Made by a program: the position numbers and the translations under genes. Below, piece by piece: positions 22,051 through 34,296 of a DNA stretch of 64,000 bases. A model generated the notes under the pieces. It had not been told where the DNA came from. It did no database searches and saw only the letters and a program-made list of their open reading frames with translations. The stretch's first letter is position 1, and each line of letters opens with the position of its first letter. The DNA is from Strix aluco (lineage: Eukaryota > Chordata > Aves > Strigiformes > Strigidae), in NCBI RefSeq assembly GCF_031877795.1, contig NW_027436631.1:1-64000 (forward strand). Reading direction: 5' to 3'.

Positions 22051-23270
22051 CGGCACCGGGAACGTCCCCGGGCTGCGCCGCCGGCCGCCGCCTTCTCCCG
22101 CCGCCTCGCTGACGGGGGGTTTCGTTCCTCCGTGACCCCGGTTTTGTTCTCTTGGGTTTTGCAACACATTCCCTGGACTTGTTCCCCCCTGTTCTGGCAG
22201 CCGTGCCCCCCCCCCAGCCCCGTGGCACCATCAGCTGCCGGTTGAGACTTCCCCGCGGCTGCTGCGGTCCCGGGGGTGCAGGCGGCCCCCAGCCCCCCCC
22301 CACGTGTCCCCGCTGCCTGCCCCCGTCCCGCGGCTGCCGCGGCCGCTCCCCAGCCAACGCGCGGTTTGGTTTGGACATTCGGCTTCAAGGAGCGCGCGGA
22401 GCGCCGGGGCCGGACGCGGTGTCGGGGGGGGCCGCGTTGGCCAGGACTCTGCCTGCCGCTGCCTCATCACGTTTAGTTAGAAAACAGGTTTGACACCCGT
22501 GTGCGGGCGAGAGGCGGGGGCGGGCGCTGCCCGCGGGTCCTGGCGCTGCCCTGGCGAGGGGCCGGGAAACCTCTTTGGATTTTTTTGTTTTGTTTTTTTT
22601 TTTGTTCCCCCCTCTTGAGTGGCTGTTACGGGGATCAGAGGGGAGAGTTTAAAAACAAAACTTTTTTTTTTTTTTTTTGTGAAATAGAAATCCTATACGC
22701 ACAATTTGGGGTTTTTTTAAGTTTTGTTTTATAATTTAAATGTTTTTGAGGTTGGCAAGGTCTGTGCCGTAAGCAGGCGGGGTGGGGCACCCCTGGGTGC
22801 TGCCCGGTCCCTCGGGGATGGGGACGGGACCCCCGCGGTGCTCAATGGGTGGGGAGGGGGCTCGGGGTGGGGGAGGGCTCCGGGCACCCTCTGCCCTGGC
22901 CAGGCTCTCCCCGGCCTCCCCTTCCATTAAACAGGACAAACGCCACCGGAGCCGCTTCTTTTATTTTATTTTCCTGATTTTCCCCTCCCTGCGCAGGGCC
23001 TGCACCCACTTCCCTGCTTTTGTTTCCCCCCCCCCGCCCCACCCAGCCGCTTTCTGGCACCGAGGTTCATGAGCAGAAGGAAACTCGTTTAAAAAAAAGT
23101 TGGGGGGGGGAAGAAAAAAAAAAAGGAAATCCGTTAAAATTAAAGTTATAAACACGTTAGGGGTGGGCGCTGCCCACGGGGGGGGGGGGGGGGAATCACA
23201 CGTGGACACACCCGCGCCCTTTTTTTTTTTTTTTCTTTTCTACAATAAACGAGGAAAACGGACGCTGCGT
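22051..23270 (+). other. MSL1: MSL1 3' UTR and poly(A) region
   Basis: Downstream of the MSL1 stop the sequence becomes T-rich (22570-22740, with TTTTGT-type runs). Poly(A) candidates are ATTAAA at 22926-22931 and canonical AATAAA at 23244-23249. The second lies only about 50 bp before the CASC3 CRE cluster, so the two genes are packed closely. Confidence 0.55.
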
Positions 23271-23297
23271 CCTGCTGCCTGCTTCCCCTCCCGCGCG

Positions 23298-23453
23298 TGA
23301 CGTCACTTCCGCCGCCGTGACGTCACCCGCGCCGTGACGTCGCGCCCTGCCCGGCGCGCGCCCGCCCCCTGCTGGGGAAGAGCGAGAGAGTGGAAAGCGC
23401 GGCCGGTCGCTGCCGCAAGGGCTGTCGGGACGGTGGCGGCGCCTGTGACGTCA
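23298..23453 (+). promoter_or_regulatory. CASC3: CRE cluster in the CASC3 promoter
   Basis: Three perfect palindromic CREs (TGACGTCA) lie at 23298-23305, 23318-23325 and 23446-23453, plus TGACGTCG at 23335-23342. A perfect CTCF core match lies between them at 23362-23375, on the minus strand. All are within 235 bp upstream of the CASC3 ATG. CREB/ATF binding to this palindrome is established. Use of these copies is inference. Confidence 0.65.
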
Positions 23454-23531
23454 CGGGCCGCGGGGGCCGCCGGGAGCTGTAGTCCGTCCCGTGGTGCCCC
23501 GCGCCGCCGCCCGCCCCCGCGCCTGCCCAAG

Positions 23532-26500
23532 ATGGCGGACCGGCGGCGGCAGCGCGCCTCGCAGGACAGCGAGGACGACTCGGACTCGGCCGCCTCCGAC
23601 AGCGCCGACTCTGCCGCCAGCGCCGCCCGCTCCCGCTCGGCCTCCGGCTCCGGCTCCGGTTCGCCGCGGCTGCCGCACCGCCCGCCGCGGGGGGCCGCCG
23701 GGGCCCTCAGCGCTGGGCCGCGGGGCCGCGGGGCCGAGAGCGCGGCCGGGGGGGCGGCCAAGAGCGCGCCCGAGTCCGAGTGTGTGAGTGCGGGTGGGGG
23801 GCCCCGGGAGCGGGGGGCGAGGGGACCGGGGGGACCCTGGGGAGCACGGGGGCGCTGGGGTGGGGCGGGCTCTGCTGTCGGGGGGGCTGGGAGGGGCTCG
23901 GGGCCGGGGAGGGGGCGACATTGGGACCTGGGGGGGGGTTGTTGGGGGACACTGGAGTGCTGGGGGGGCTGGAGAGCTGAGAGAACACCGGGATGGGGGA
24001 GCGGGGCCGCGTCCCCGCCGTGTGCGGGGGAGCGGGGCTGGGGCAGCCCCGTGGGGGGGGGAGCGGGGGTCTGCGGCCCCGCAGCACCAGGCAGGGGCTT
24101 CCCCCTGCGCCCCGGGACTGGCTCCCTGCCGCCGGGTGCCGTCCCCCAGCCTGGGGGCCCCGCAGCGGGGCGCGGGCGGGTGGGTTTGCTGCCTGGTCCG
24201 GCCTCTTCCGCTCTTTATCGGCCCTGAGCAGCCTTTTTTTGATGCGAGGGCATTAAAAACCCAAATAAAAACCCTTACACGGGGGCTTTGGGGCGCTGCT
24301 CTCCCCCTCCTCTGCAGGGCACTTCTGCTCTGGCAGTTTTGTCCTGTTGTGGGTTTATAGTGCCGGTGATTTCCAGCTCCCCCCGAAGCGCAGCGTATTT
24401 CTGCTCGGTTGTTTTGGCGTTTGGGCTTATCTCGTCCGTGCGTTGGCTGGTTTTATTTTGGAGCTGAGGTTGTTTTTACCGCACAGTTCGATCCGTCTGC
24501 TCTTTTACTAGAAACTTTCCCCGTTTTGAGCTGTTCTGCTTCATCCAGCGTCATTTTTTGGGCGCGGGGTTGTGTTTCTGTCGCCGCGGTCTCTAGCAGA
24601 TGTCTGCCCGAGCTCGGTCCTGCTCAGCATCTGTTCGTTATTCCTGGGCTCCTGCTTTAAGTAATCCTCTTGTCCTTCCCCGAGTTTGCTGTCTGGCCCT
24701 CCGTTAGCAAGGGAGGGCAGCCTGGCTTGTCTGCTGCTCCTTCCCCTCCGAAGCCCCCCACCAGTTAACACAGTTTGTGCTTTTTTCCTTGAGCTGCCGT
24801 CCCCCAGCGTAGCTCGCTCTAGAAGGATCTTAGAGAAACGTCCTGGGAGCCCAGAATTTGTTTCTTTTTTCTCGGTCACTGAAGCTGAACTTCCAAGGAC
24901 AGATGCGATAGGACCGGGGCCAAACCTTGTTGTGATTGTGTCTGGGACCGTAGGATGCCGCGGGGACCCGGCTGCTGCCCTTCCCCTCTGCTAACGCACT
25001 TTTCTCTCCCTCTCTCCGCAGGAAAGCGAGGATGGCATCGAAGGAGATGGTGAGTAACCATTCTCTGGCCTTGCAACTGCTGTTTGTCTGCAAAAAGTAA
25101 AAAACAGACAAAATGCCTTTTCTAATAGTCCTGTGGTGGTTGTTATCCCCAGTGTTACCTCATAATAGTAGCAAATGTGGGGTGCAGGGGCAGCACACCC
25201 CAAACTCGCCCTTGCTTCCTCCTGGCAATGGGATTATTTGGGGATGCTTTGGCGCTGGCCTCCGTTGGCTGCCCCTTTGCCGGCGGTCGCCCGCAGCGCG
25301 GTGTGTTGCGCTCGGAGAGAAGCTGCGTTTCTGCTTCTGCCCTGACACCAAACTCCTTTTTCTCCCCCGCAGCTGTACTCTCAGATTACGAAAGCGCAGA
25401 AGACTCGGAGGTAAGAGGAGTCTCTGACCTGGTGTTTAGAGGGTTCTGCTGAGTGACTGCATCTCGCATAATTTTAGCACAAAACCCAGTTTGTGTCCTT
25501 CGTTCTCTTCCACTGACCCCGTCGGCAGCGGTTGCCTTTGTCTCCAGACAGCAGCTCGTGTGCTCCGCGCCAGCCGGGCAGAGACTTGGCGTGAGCTGCG
25601 CTGCAGCTTTGTTGGCGCCGCTGCGGAGGAAAATGGTCTCTCACAGTCTGAGCCCCTTCGCCAGGCGCTTCCCTCGCGCACAGTCCCCGGCGGGGGCCCA
25701 GCCCTGCGGAGAAACCGCCCGTGCTGCTGGGGGGTGGCTGTAGGGCCAGTAAGGTTTTGGAGGGGGAACGTCTGACTCCTCAGACGTGGGATACCGGGAG
25801 CAGGATTTGCCGTGGCCAAGAAGGGTGTGGGAGGAAGTGCAGGATGCTGGTCACATTTTAATTAGTTGAAATGAAAAAAACTTTAAGTGCTGGGTTGGAA
25901 GCATCCCAGGTAGCGTCCCCGTCTTCTGCGCACAGCAGCTGGAGGGGTAACAGCAGCTCTGTGCTGGGGGCGTGCTGAGAAAATCCCACCTCGTGTGCGC
26001 TGAGACCCTCTGCCTGTGCCTGAGCAGTGGCCTGTGGCTGTAGGTTTCCTTGGATTTTTAGTTCAAAACTGTAAATTGAACATTTCCAGGAAGGTTAGAG
26101 AGGTTCTGGTTCTAGTGATTACAGTGAAGCTTTTCTAGGAAAGACTCTTCTCTTGAGTCAATGGTTTTGGGGATCTTGCGAGGGGCAGCGGTCAGAGAAA
26201 ACACAAAACAACAAGGCAGGTGAAACCAAAGCTCGTAGGGGCTGTTAATTTGTGAATTAATCTGCCATTAGTGAGGAAGGAGCGTGGAGGGTCAGGGGCA
26301 GCTCCCCAGCTTCACCGTGCAGCAGCTCCTCAGGCCTGGAAACCTGCGCGGAGGCTCCCCGGGGGCTCGGCGCTGCGGAGCAGAGCAGCGCGGGTGCGCG
26401 CCGGGCGGTTGGAGCAGCGGGGGTATTGCATCACTGACATGCCAGGATGACTCTGTTCCTGTGCCTAAAAATAATGCCACGGTCTGGGTTTCCCCAACGT

Positions 26501-29500
26501 AAACAAAAGGAGCAGTTGATGTGCAAATACGCTGTGTTGAAAGAGAAAAATAGAGCAGTCTTTTTGTTAATCACGCAGAGCTATTTTTAGTGTCGGTTCC
26601 AGCCTAAGCAAGGCTTGCAGGCTCCTGGAGGGTGAAATGAGGTCACGCTCCTGCGAGCAGAGTGCTCCGAGTGAGTCAGCTGAGTAACTCCAGGGAATTT
26701 GGAAACGCGGCGCTGGCTGGATCTGGGCCCTCAGTGTGGGAAGGAAGGGACCGTCTGAGGGCCCTTGTTCGCTGGTCCCCGTGGCTTGCGCAAGCCCTTC
26801 CCTTTCAGAGCGGTGAGAGGCTGTGGCTTTGTGGGGGAGCTGGTCCTGGCTCTGTTCTAGAAAGCCTGACGGTTGGATCTGATGTCCCTGATGGGGAGAA
26901 GCATTGGGTTTAGTCTTTGCTTTTTCCGTAAAAGTACAGGGATAGGAAGGACCTCGAGAGCTAATCCTCTGGTTTGAAAGGGCCAGGCCTCCAACAACAG
27001 GGATCCAACTCCAGATCTGGAGACTCATGTGGGGAAATTCCTGGGGGAACCTGCTGCTAAAGGTGCGTGTTTGAGCAACTGGGGCTCTTTCAGGCAGAGG
27101 AAGAGGATTACAGCGAGGAAGAAAGTGCCAAGGTGGAGCTGAAGCAGGATAGTAATGATTCCTGTGAGTCAGCGGCAAAAGCAGAGAAAGGGGATGAGAA
27201 ACCTGACTCCAAAGGTGCTGTAACTGGTGAGAGGCAAAGCGGGGACGGGCAGGTAGGTGTTAAACATGCGTTCCCTGGGCCGTGGGGGGCTTCTCGCAGA
27301 GGGACTGCTGCAGTGGTAAGAGCTGTCTGATTTTGACAGGAGAGCACTGAACCTGTTGAGAATAAGGTTGGGAAGAAAGTTCCCAAGCACCTGGACGACG
27401 ATGAGGATCGGAAGAACCCGGCTTACATCCCGCGCAAAGGGCTCTTCTTCGAGCACGACCTCCGAGGGCAGACGCAGGAGGAGGAGGTCAGGTATGTGAG
27501 CATCCCCCAGGTCTCTGCCCCTCGCCGGGAGGTTGAGGCCAGCTCCCAGCTGGCGTTTGGCCGGACCAGCTCCTTGCTTCAGCAGGAAGGTCTGTGCTTT
27601 CGGTTGCCTGCTTACAGTGACCTGCCAGGGCGTTTTAGCTCTTTGTTTTGAAGGAGAGACTGAGGGTGGTGCAAAATAAAACTGCAAGGAAAGCCTCTTG
27701 CAGAAATAGCAGTGGGTAGACCAGCAGCTGCTGGGCAGGAAGAGTGGGAGGAAGAAGAGGTGCTGGCTCCTGTGCACACCCTGCCCTAGAAATGCTCGGT
27801 CTGTGTGTGGGGCTGGTTGAAGCTGCCACACCTCCTTGGCTTTGCAACAACTCCTTGATCTTTCCTCTGTAACTGTTCCAGGCCGAAGGGTCGTCAGCGG
27901 AAGCTGTGGAAGGACGAGGGCCGCTGGGAGCACGACAAATTCCGGGAGGATGAGCAGGCCCCCAAGACCAGGCAGGAGCTGATCGCGCTTTATGGCTATG
28001 ACATCAGGTCAGCTCACAACCCTGACGACATCAAGCCAAGGAGGATGCGCAAACCAAGGTGAGCAGCAAAGTCAAACCTAGAGCCTGGCTCTTCCCTCAG
28101 CCCTCGTGCCAGGTGCTTCAAACGACAGGTCTGAAGCCCCAAAAGGGGGGAAGCCCCGTTCTTGGCTCTGGCCCCGGCGTGGAACCTTGGTCCTGGGAGT
28201 TCTGGATGCTGTGTCCTGGGGAGGGGTTTGCTGGCACAGCAGCACCTCTCACCCAGGGATTTCTTTCCAGTCCTTTGTACTGTTTTTCTTCCTCAGGTTT
28301 GGGAGTCCTCCTCAGCGAGACCCAAACTGGTCCAATGAGAGACCAAACAAACCCCCGAGGCACCAAGGCGCAGACAGCACTTCAGCTCCACCGCGAACCT
28401 TCACCAACAGGAGCTCTGCAGGCACCGGGAGGATGCCCCCGCCTAGGAACTACCCCAGGATGGGAGGCTACAAAGAGACCCGTCCAAGCTACCGAGCTTC
28501 AGATGCAAACGTCCAGCATCTGTCTCGAAATGGCGAGCAAGCTAAACAGGAGACCAACTATCGAGCGAAGCGTGCGGAGCAAACCCCACCGCGAGACAAG
28601 TCCCCCGAGATGGAAGCGGCCCATGTCCACAGCAGCCCCGTGAAGGATGAGGTTGCTCTGGAAAACCAAGCCACAGCTGCTGATGCTGCACAGCCACCGC
28701 CAGACAGACCAATTGAAAAGAAGTCTTATTCCCGAGCAAGAAGGACCAGAATCAAAGCTGGGGATGCGGGGAAGCTGGCAGACGAAGTGCCCGCTTCGGA
28801 AGGGCTGGCTCCTGCGCCTCCAAAACCCGTGCAAGCTGAGACGTCCCCCCCACCAGCCAAGAGCAGTAACTGGGAGTCACCAGTAGAACCCAGCTTGGAT
28901 GGACTCGAGCAAGAGATGACCCAAATGAATCTGACGGAGCAGAACTGGACCCCGGGGCAGTCTCAGTTCATACCGCCCCGGGAGCTGAGGGGTAAGTGGG
29001 TGCAGCCTGTTGGTTTTCCACTGCAGCCCCAGCCAAAGGCAGTTCTGCCTTCGGGTGGTTGGTCAGAGCAGAGTTGTCTCTGCCTTAGTCCAGTCTCAGG
29101 GTAGGTACGCGATGGTGAAACGGCGCCGCTGAGAAAGTGCTAGAGGGGAGAAAACAGAAGAGAAAAAGGGGACATTAAACATTCCGGTGTAGGTTATTGA
29201 ATTAGGGCTGGGAAGGATGCAAGAGTAGATCCTTTCCCTCTCTCTGCCCTGTTCTGGGTTGAGAATGGGGAAGCTTTGGGGAAGCTGAAGGCCCCTGTGT
29301 GGGACGGGCCCCAGGGACTTTGTGCGGCGTGAATGACAGGGAGAGCGGCTGCGGCAGCGGGAGTCGGAGTTTGGGAGATAAGGAGCGCTGCGCTCGGTTG
29401 GCAGGTGAGGGTAATGAGTAATCGGGCTCCTGTCACGTCCTGCTAAGAGCAGGAGGTAATTTTCTTTTGTTTATCAGCTTATTTCCTAGCGTTGAGGTTT

Positions 29501-32500
29501 GGTTGGCACTAGCTACGGCCTGGCCAGGGTTGGTGCCTGGTAGGAGGAAGCTGCTCCATCCGCAGCGTTACCCCTGCGCGAGCAAAGGGCTGAGTTCTAG
29601 TTGAGCATCCATGCGAGAGGTCAGCCGGGTATAATTATCTCTTTGCAGAATTAGAGTCTGTTCTGGGGAGTGTTAGAGTTCTTCCTGAGGGAAATGAAAC
29701 TGGAGCAAGGAGAAGAAAGCGACTCGCTGCTTTCATAAGCGGCTCTCGAGGTTTAGGTCGTGCAGCCGTAAGTCATCTCGTACTGATGGGACTGGTAAAA
29801 TCTTCGTGTGAACAGACTCTTGGTCTCAACCGCGGGTGCGAGTAGCCAGGCTCTAAACATGCTGGTAGGACGACAGTTCAGAAGTGCTGGGATTTGCAGC
29901 TGAGATTATCTACTTTTCTTCTTTTTTATGATTAAAAATAAAGCATCTTAACAAATTAACCATGAGACAGCTCTAAGCTGCAGGTAGGAGACCACTTTCT
30001 GTCTGTAGGAAGGATATATTACTCTACTGTCCCTTTGTTTCTTCCTAGCAGGGAAGGTAGGAGTTGATTCTGGGAGGCATTTGGCTGGGTGAGGCAGCCG
30101 TCGGGTCCTTCTGTATGTACAGCACGTGTGCCTGCGCGTGTATTTGCAGGATCAGTGATCCGTGGGCACTTCCAGTGTTTTGTTTTGTCCACTTCTGCTC
30201 CGCTGGAGTTGCCTGCGATCCGTTTGGCACTGTGGTTTTAAATGTGTGCCCTAACTTTGTTGTTTGAATTAAAAGGAGCCCGTGATCAAAGTGGTTACAC
30301 CCTGGAGTAGGTTTAAACTGCAGCTTACCCAGCCCACATGGGTCCTTGTTTCTGCTCTGGAGAGGTCCTTGTCTCAGCAGGAACAGAGCTTAGATCAGGA
30401 CCTGGATTTCAAACGAAAGGGTTTTGTTTGTTTTTTTTTTTTTTTAAAGCAAGATTTAAAAGGTGTTGAGCAGCGTGGGTAATTGTACAGCGGCACAACA
30501 GCTTCTAATTTGTACTGAAATATTCAAAATTGTAACCTAAGAAGTGAAGTTGTTAGAAGGTTTCTCGTCATGAAAGCACGAGCCGTGCCTGTTTGTAGCA
30601 CAATAATGTCCCCAGGCTGCCGGCGCTCGTACGGCTGGTGACGGGTGCCACCTCGGCGGGTGAGGTGGCTCTTTACTGGGAACAAATGCAAACCATAATA
30701 ACCAGTTTGTTTTTTCCTCAGGTATTCCTAACCATATGCACGTGGGAACTGGGCCACCGCCTCAGTTTAACAGGATGGAGGAGATGGTAAATCATGTTGC
30801 GTGGGGGGTGACTCTTGCTTTTAGAAGCGCGGGAGCCCGGTGTGGATTTGTTTCTGGGTTGTAGCAATTAGAGGCTGCCTGTGACACCTCAGCCTTTCCC
30901 TTCTGGGGCTGTTCGTAGTTTGTTGGGTGGGTTTTTTTTTACCGTGTGACCCAGATAGAGGTTTGCAGGGGCTGGTGGCGGGGGGAGCGGGTCGGTGCCC
31001 CCTCGCTGGAGGGGGGGTTCCTGCCTCACGCGCTGACCCTCGCCGATCCCTTCGGTCTCTTCCAGGCGGTGCAGGGGGGCCGCGTGAAGCGCTACTCCTC
31101 GCAGCGGCAGAGACCACCGGTGCCGGAGCCTGCCCCCCCCATGCACATCAGCATCATGGAAGGGCACTACTACGACCCACGTGAGTGTTTCCCTCCCGCT
31201 CCCGAGGCTCCGTGTGTGCTCGGGCCTGAGCAGCTGGAGCAGGAGTCCCCCCACTCCTGTTGGGGTCGGGAACATCGGGGGCTTTGTCTTCCCTTTCCTT
31301 TGTAAACGACGTCGCTGTGTCGTCTCGGATGGTAACTAAAAGGCTGCTCTGAGCCTCCTTGGTTGGTGTTTAAACCCACTGCAGTTATAATCTGGTCCCA
31401 TTCCCACCTCCCCTCCCTCTGCAAGGGCTCTCTAGGACAGCGCTTTGCTTCGTGAGAGCTGGGAATTAAAATTAACTTGAAATCAGAGCAATGTCTTTGA
31501 CATTTAAGAGCGGGGAGAATTACAGAACAAGACTGATTAGGAATTTCACCCAGCGTTTAAAGTGTTGGAGAAGAAACTCCCTGAGTATTCTCCTGCTTTG
31601 TAAAGGGAGTAGGAGGCTTTTCTGTTGGGATTACGTAGCATCTGTGAGCCTGGTAGACAGCGCGTGCTGACGGGAACGTAGCTCGCAGCGCCGCGTTCGA
31701 GTCTTGTAGCCGTAGCGGGCTGGGGCGTGCGCGTGTCACTTGCTGCAGTAGCACAACATTCGGTGGAGCTTTTCCTTACCACCCGTTGTGTGTTGCAGTA
31801 CAATTCCAGGGACCAATCTACACCCACAGTGAGAACCCGGCCCCGCTTCCGCCCCAGGGGATGATCGTACAGCCAGAAATGCACCTCCCTCATCCAGGTG
31901 AGGAACCAGCTCCCCAGCCGGGCACAGGGCAGCTGGTACCGACGTGGTTGTGCCCTGAGGTGGCTCAGCCTGTGCTGGGGGAGAGAGAACTCTGGTTTTA
32001 TACGAGCTCTGTCACTGGGGGGAATCCATTTTCCTTGTTTCTACGACATAAAGGAGATCTGCTTCCCTCATGCAGTGAGGCTGAATCAATATAAATCTTA
32101 AGAAAAAAAAAAAACAACAGGCATTTCTGGCCCGTGCAGCCAGTGCAGGACTGTGGTGATCTGAGCGATTTGGCAGCCTCCAGCTGGATCCCTGCAGGTT
32201 CTGTGCAGACCCTCCTGGCTGAGTCGCTTCCCCTTCAGTGGGGTGTTTGACTCTGCAGCTGTTGTGCTGGGCTGCTTCTTCAGTCCCTGCTGCTTGCAGA
32301 TCAGAAAAGCAGAAACGAGAGCTGTTGAATTGGCATGTTCTCTGTCTTACCCACAAAAAAACTGTTTCCTGAAGTGGATGTGCTGACCGGGGCTGTGTCC
32401 GGTTCCGGTGAATCGGGACGCTGGGGGAGGTCCCGATCGGGGAGGGGGCCGTGCTCTGCTGCGCTTCCCTTTTTCCCTCCCCAACGCAGGAGCCGAGGCC

Positions 32501-34296
32501 TCGTGGCTGCAGGAAAAGCCTTTGAGCAAAGCTCTTCTCCTTCCTGCTTCAGCCGTGCTGGCGTCGTAGCAGCCCCAGCCCTCCCCGGGATGCACTGACT
32601 TTACACACAACATCCCGTTCAGCTTATTTTTGTCCCTTCCCAGGTTTACACCCCCACCAGACGCCAGCACCCATGGCAAACCCCGGGCTGTACCCTCCGC
32701 CAGTCTCCATGCCCCCGGGCCAGCCCCCGCCGCAGCAGCTGCTCGCAACGACTTACTTCTCCCCTCCTGGAGTCATGAATTTTGGGAATCCTGGCTACCC
32801 CTACCCCCCAGGAGCACTGCCCCCTCCGCCCCCTCCTCACCTCTATTCCAACACGCAGGTAAGACGGCTGCGCTGCCCGTCTCCTGCCTGCGCCGGAGCG
32901 GTCGAGGGCGGGTGGGATCCTCTGGGGCGGGGGTGTATTCTCTGAGGATTCCTGGGAGAGGATGTGGAGCAGCTGGGCTGCGCCATGGGGGGAGGTTGTT
33001 TGCTGTCGTCCCTCTCTCTGCTTGGGGAACTGAGAAGGACGCGGCTGCTCTGCGGCTGCCCTGAATTTAGAGTCTAGTGGATGAAATGTGTATCAGTGGA
33101 TCTGAGAGTCGAGGCCTTTCCCCTGCAGAACAGGGGAAGAGCCCACCGGGAGCCTGGGAACCGTTCTGTCCCCTCCCAGCCCAGCTAACCCAAGGACACC
33201 TTGCAGTTCTTCCTGCTGGCGATGGAGGCAGGAGGCTGGGAACAGGCTGGTGCTGTTCTGGGGCGCCAGCGGGGAAGGCCCTTGGTGTGACCAGCACGGG
33301 GGTGGCTTTTCCTAGTCGGTGTCAGGCAGCGAGGAGGCAGATCTCTGAGCGGGGGGCAGATCTCTGCGGGCGTGGTGCTGAGGAACCCGCGGCGGCCGTG
33401 TGAGCGGCACACGGCTGACACGCAGTGGCAGGCAGGAGATGTGCACGCTCCCCGAGCCCTGCAACCTCTCTGACCTTCCCCGCTGCCCTGGGCTTGATCC
33501 CAGCTGCCCTGGCAGGGAATCTCCCTCTTTTTGGGGCAGATCCCAAGCTCCCGGGCAGCTGGAGGGGATCTCGGCGTGGAGGGGAACTGTTACCTGCTAG
33601 AAAAATGGTCCCTGCTGCTGTTGCAAAGCACAGACTCTGTGGCAGCTGGGAAACAACACGGGGTGAGGGAAACCCTTCTGCCCGTTGGCGTGGCTGCGGA
33701 TTGCCGGGAGCGGGAGACCCTGGGCGGGGGCAGGGGGAGGCGGGGGGGTCCTCTGCGACCGCCGTTCTGTGTCACCTTGGGGGGCACAACACGAATCAGC
33801 CCCCATCGCCCCGTGGCCGCTCACCTTCGGAGCAGGCGGTGGCATCTTTTCGCAGCCCGGGGGTTGCCGTAAAGGCTGTCAGACACGTGGTGTTCTCACG
33901 GGGGGGTGCAGCTTTCTGTGCGCCCTCCCACCACCACCGCGAAGGGTGCTGACGCTTCTGCTCTCTGGGGAATGCAGGCGCAGTCCCAGGTGTACGGGGG
34001 GGTCACATACTACAACACTGTCCAGCAGCAAGTGCAGCCCAAGCCTTCTCCGCCCCGAAGGACGTCCCAGCCTGTGACTATCAAGCCGCCACCTCCCGAG
34101 GTACCGTCCCCTCGGCGTGAGCCCGCGCGCGTGTGATGCTGTGCCACGGGGTGCGCGTGACGCTGCAGCCTCCCTCTCCCATCCCAAAAATGTGTTGTTC
34201 CAAGGAAATCTTAAACTGTCTGATCTTTGACATGTCCCAAACCTCAGCTTCTCGTTGCAGGTGGTAAGCAGGGCTCCAGTTAATTTGAGTTTCTAA
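23532..34296 (+). CDS. CASC3: CASC3 (MLN51/Barentsz), exon junction complex component, complete, 13 coding exons
   Basis: RNA-binding exon-junction-complex factor that contacts eIF4A3 and acts in NMD and mRNA localisation. Coding exons: 23532-23783, 25022-25049 (28 nt), 25373-25410 (38 nt), 27094-27252, 27340-27491, 27882-28058, 28297-28991, 30722-30786, 31066-31180, 31799-31897, 32644-32858, 33978-34100, 34261-34296. Sum 2154 nt, 717 aa, phases consistent (human 703 aa). The start MADRRRQRASQDSEDD is the family N terminus. The acidic/coiled region (DYSEEESAKVELKQ) is followed by the SELOR core (about 170-285: RKNPAYIPRKGLFFEHDLRG, KGRQRKLWKDEGRWEHDKF, QELIALYGYDIRSAHNP). The C-terminal half is Pro-rich (MEGHYYDP, YFSPPGVMNFGNPG). 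The last exon reads VVSRAPVNLSF; one more G in its GGG run would give the mammalian ending VVSRGSS. Confidence 0.97.
25411..27093 (+). other. CASC3: CASC3 intron 3, possible CR1 fragment inside
   Basis: Intron of 1.7 kb with no exon seen. At about 26935-27030 a stretch (ATAGGAAGGACCTCGAGAGC and onward, CCTCTGGTTTGAAAGG) resembles the 3' end of avian CR1 LINEs, which from memory carry GGAAGGGACCTCTGGAGATC. The match is partial and old if real, so this is a weak call. Confidence 0.3.
28992..30721 (+). other. CASC3: CASC3 intron 7, no gene seen
   Basis: Intron of 1.7 kb, more AT-rich than the rest of the window. An AT-rich patch near 29910-29970 contains AATAAA inside ATTAAAAATAAAGC, a possible intronic poly(A) signal, with no further support. 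No RNA gene was recognised. Confidence 0.6.

Noticed and set aside
29936-29941. Intronic AATAAA in CASC3 intron 7 as an alternative transcript end
   Set aside because: A single hexamer in an AT-rich patch with no other support.
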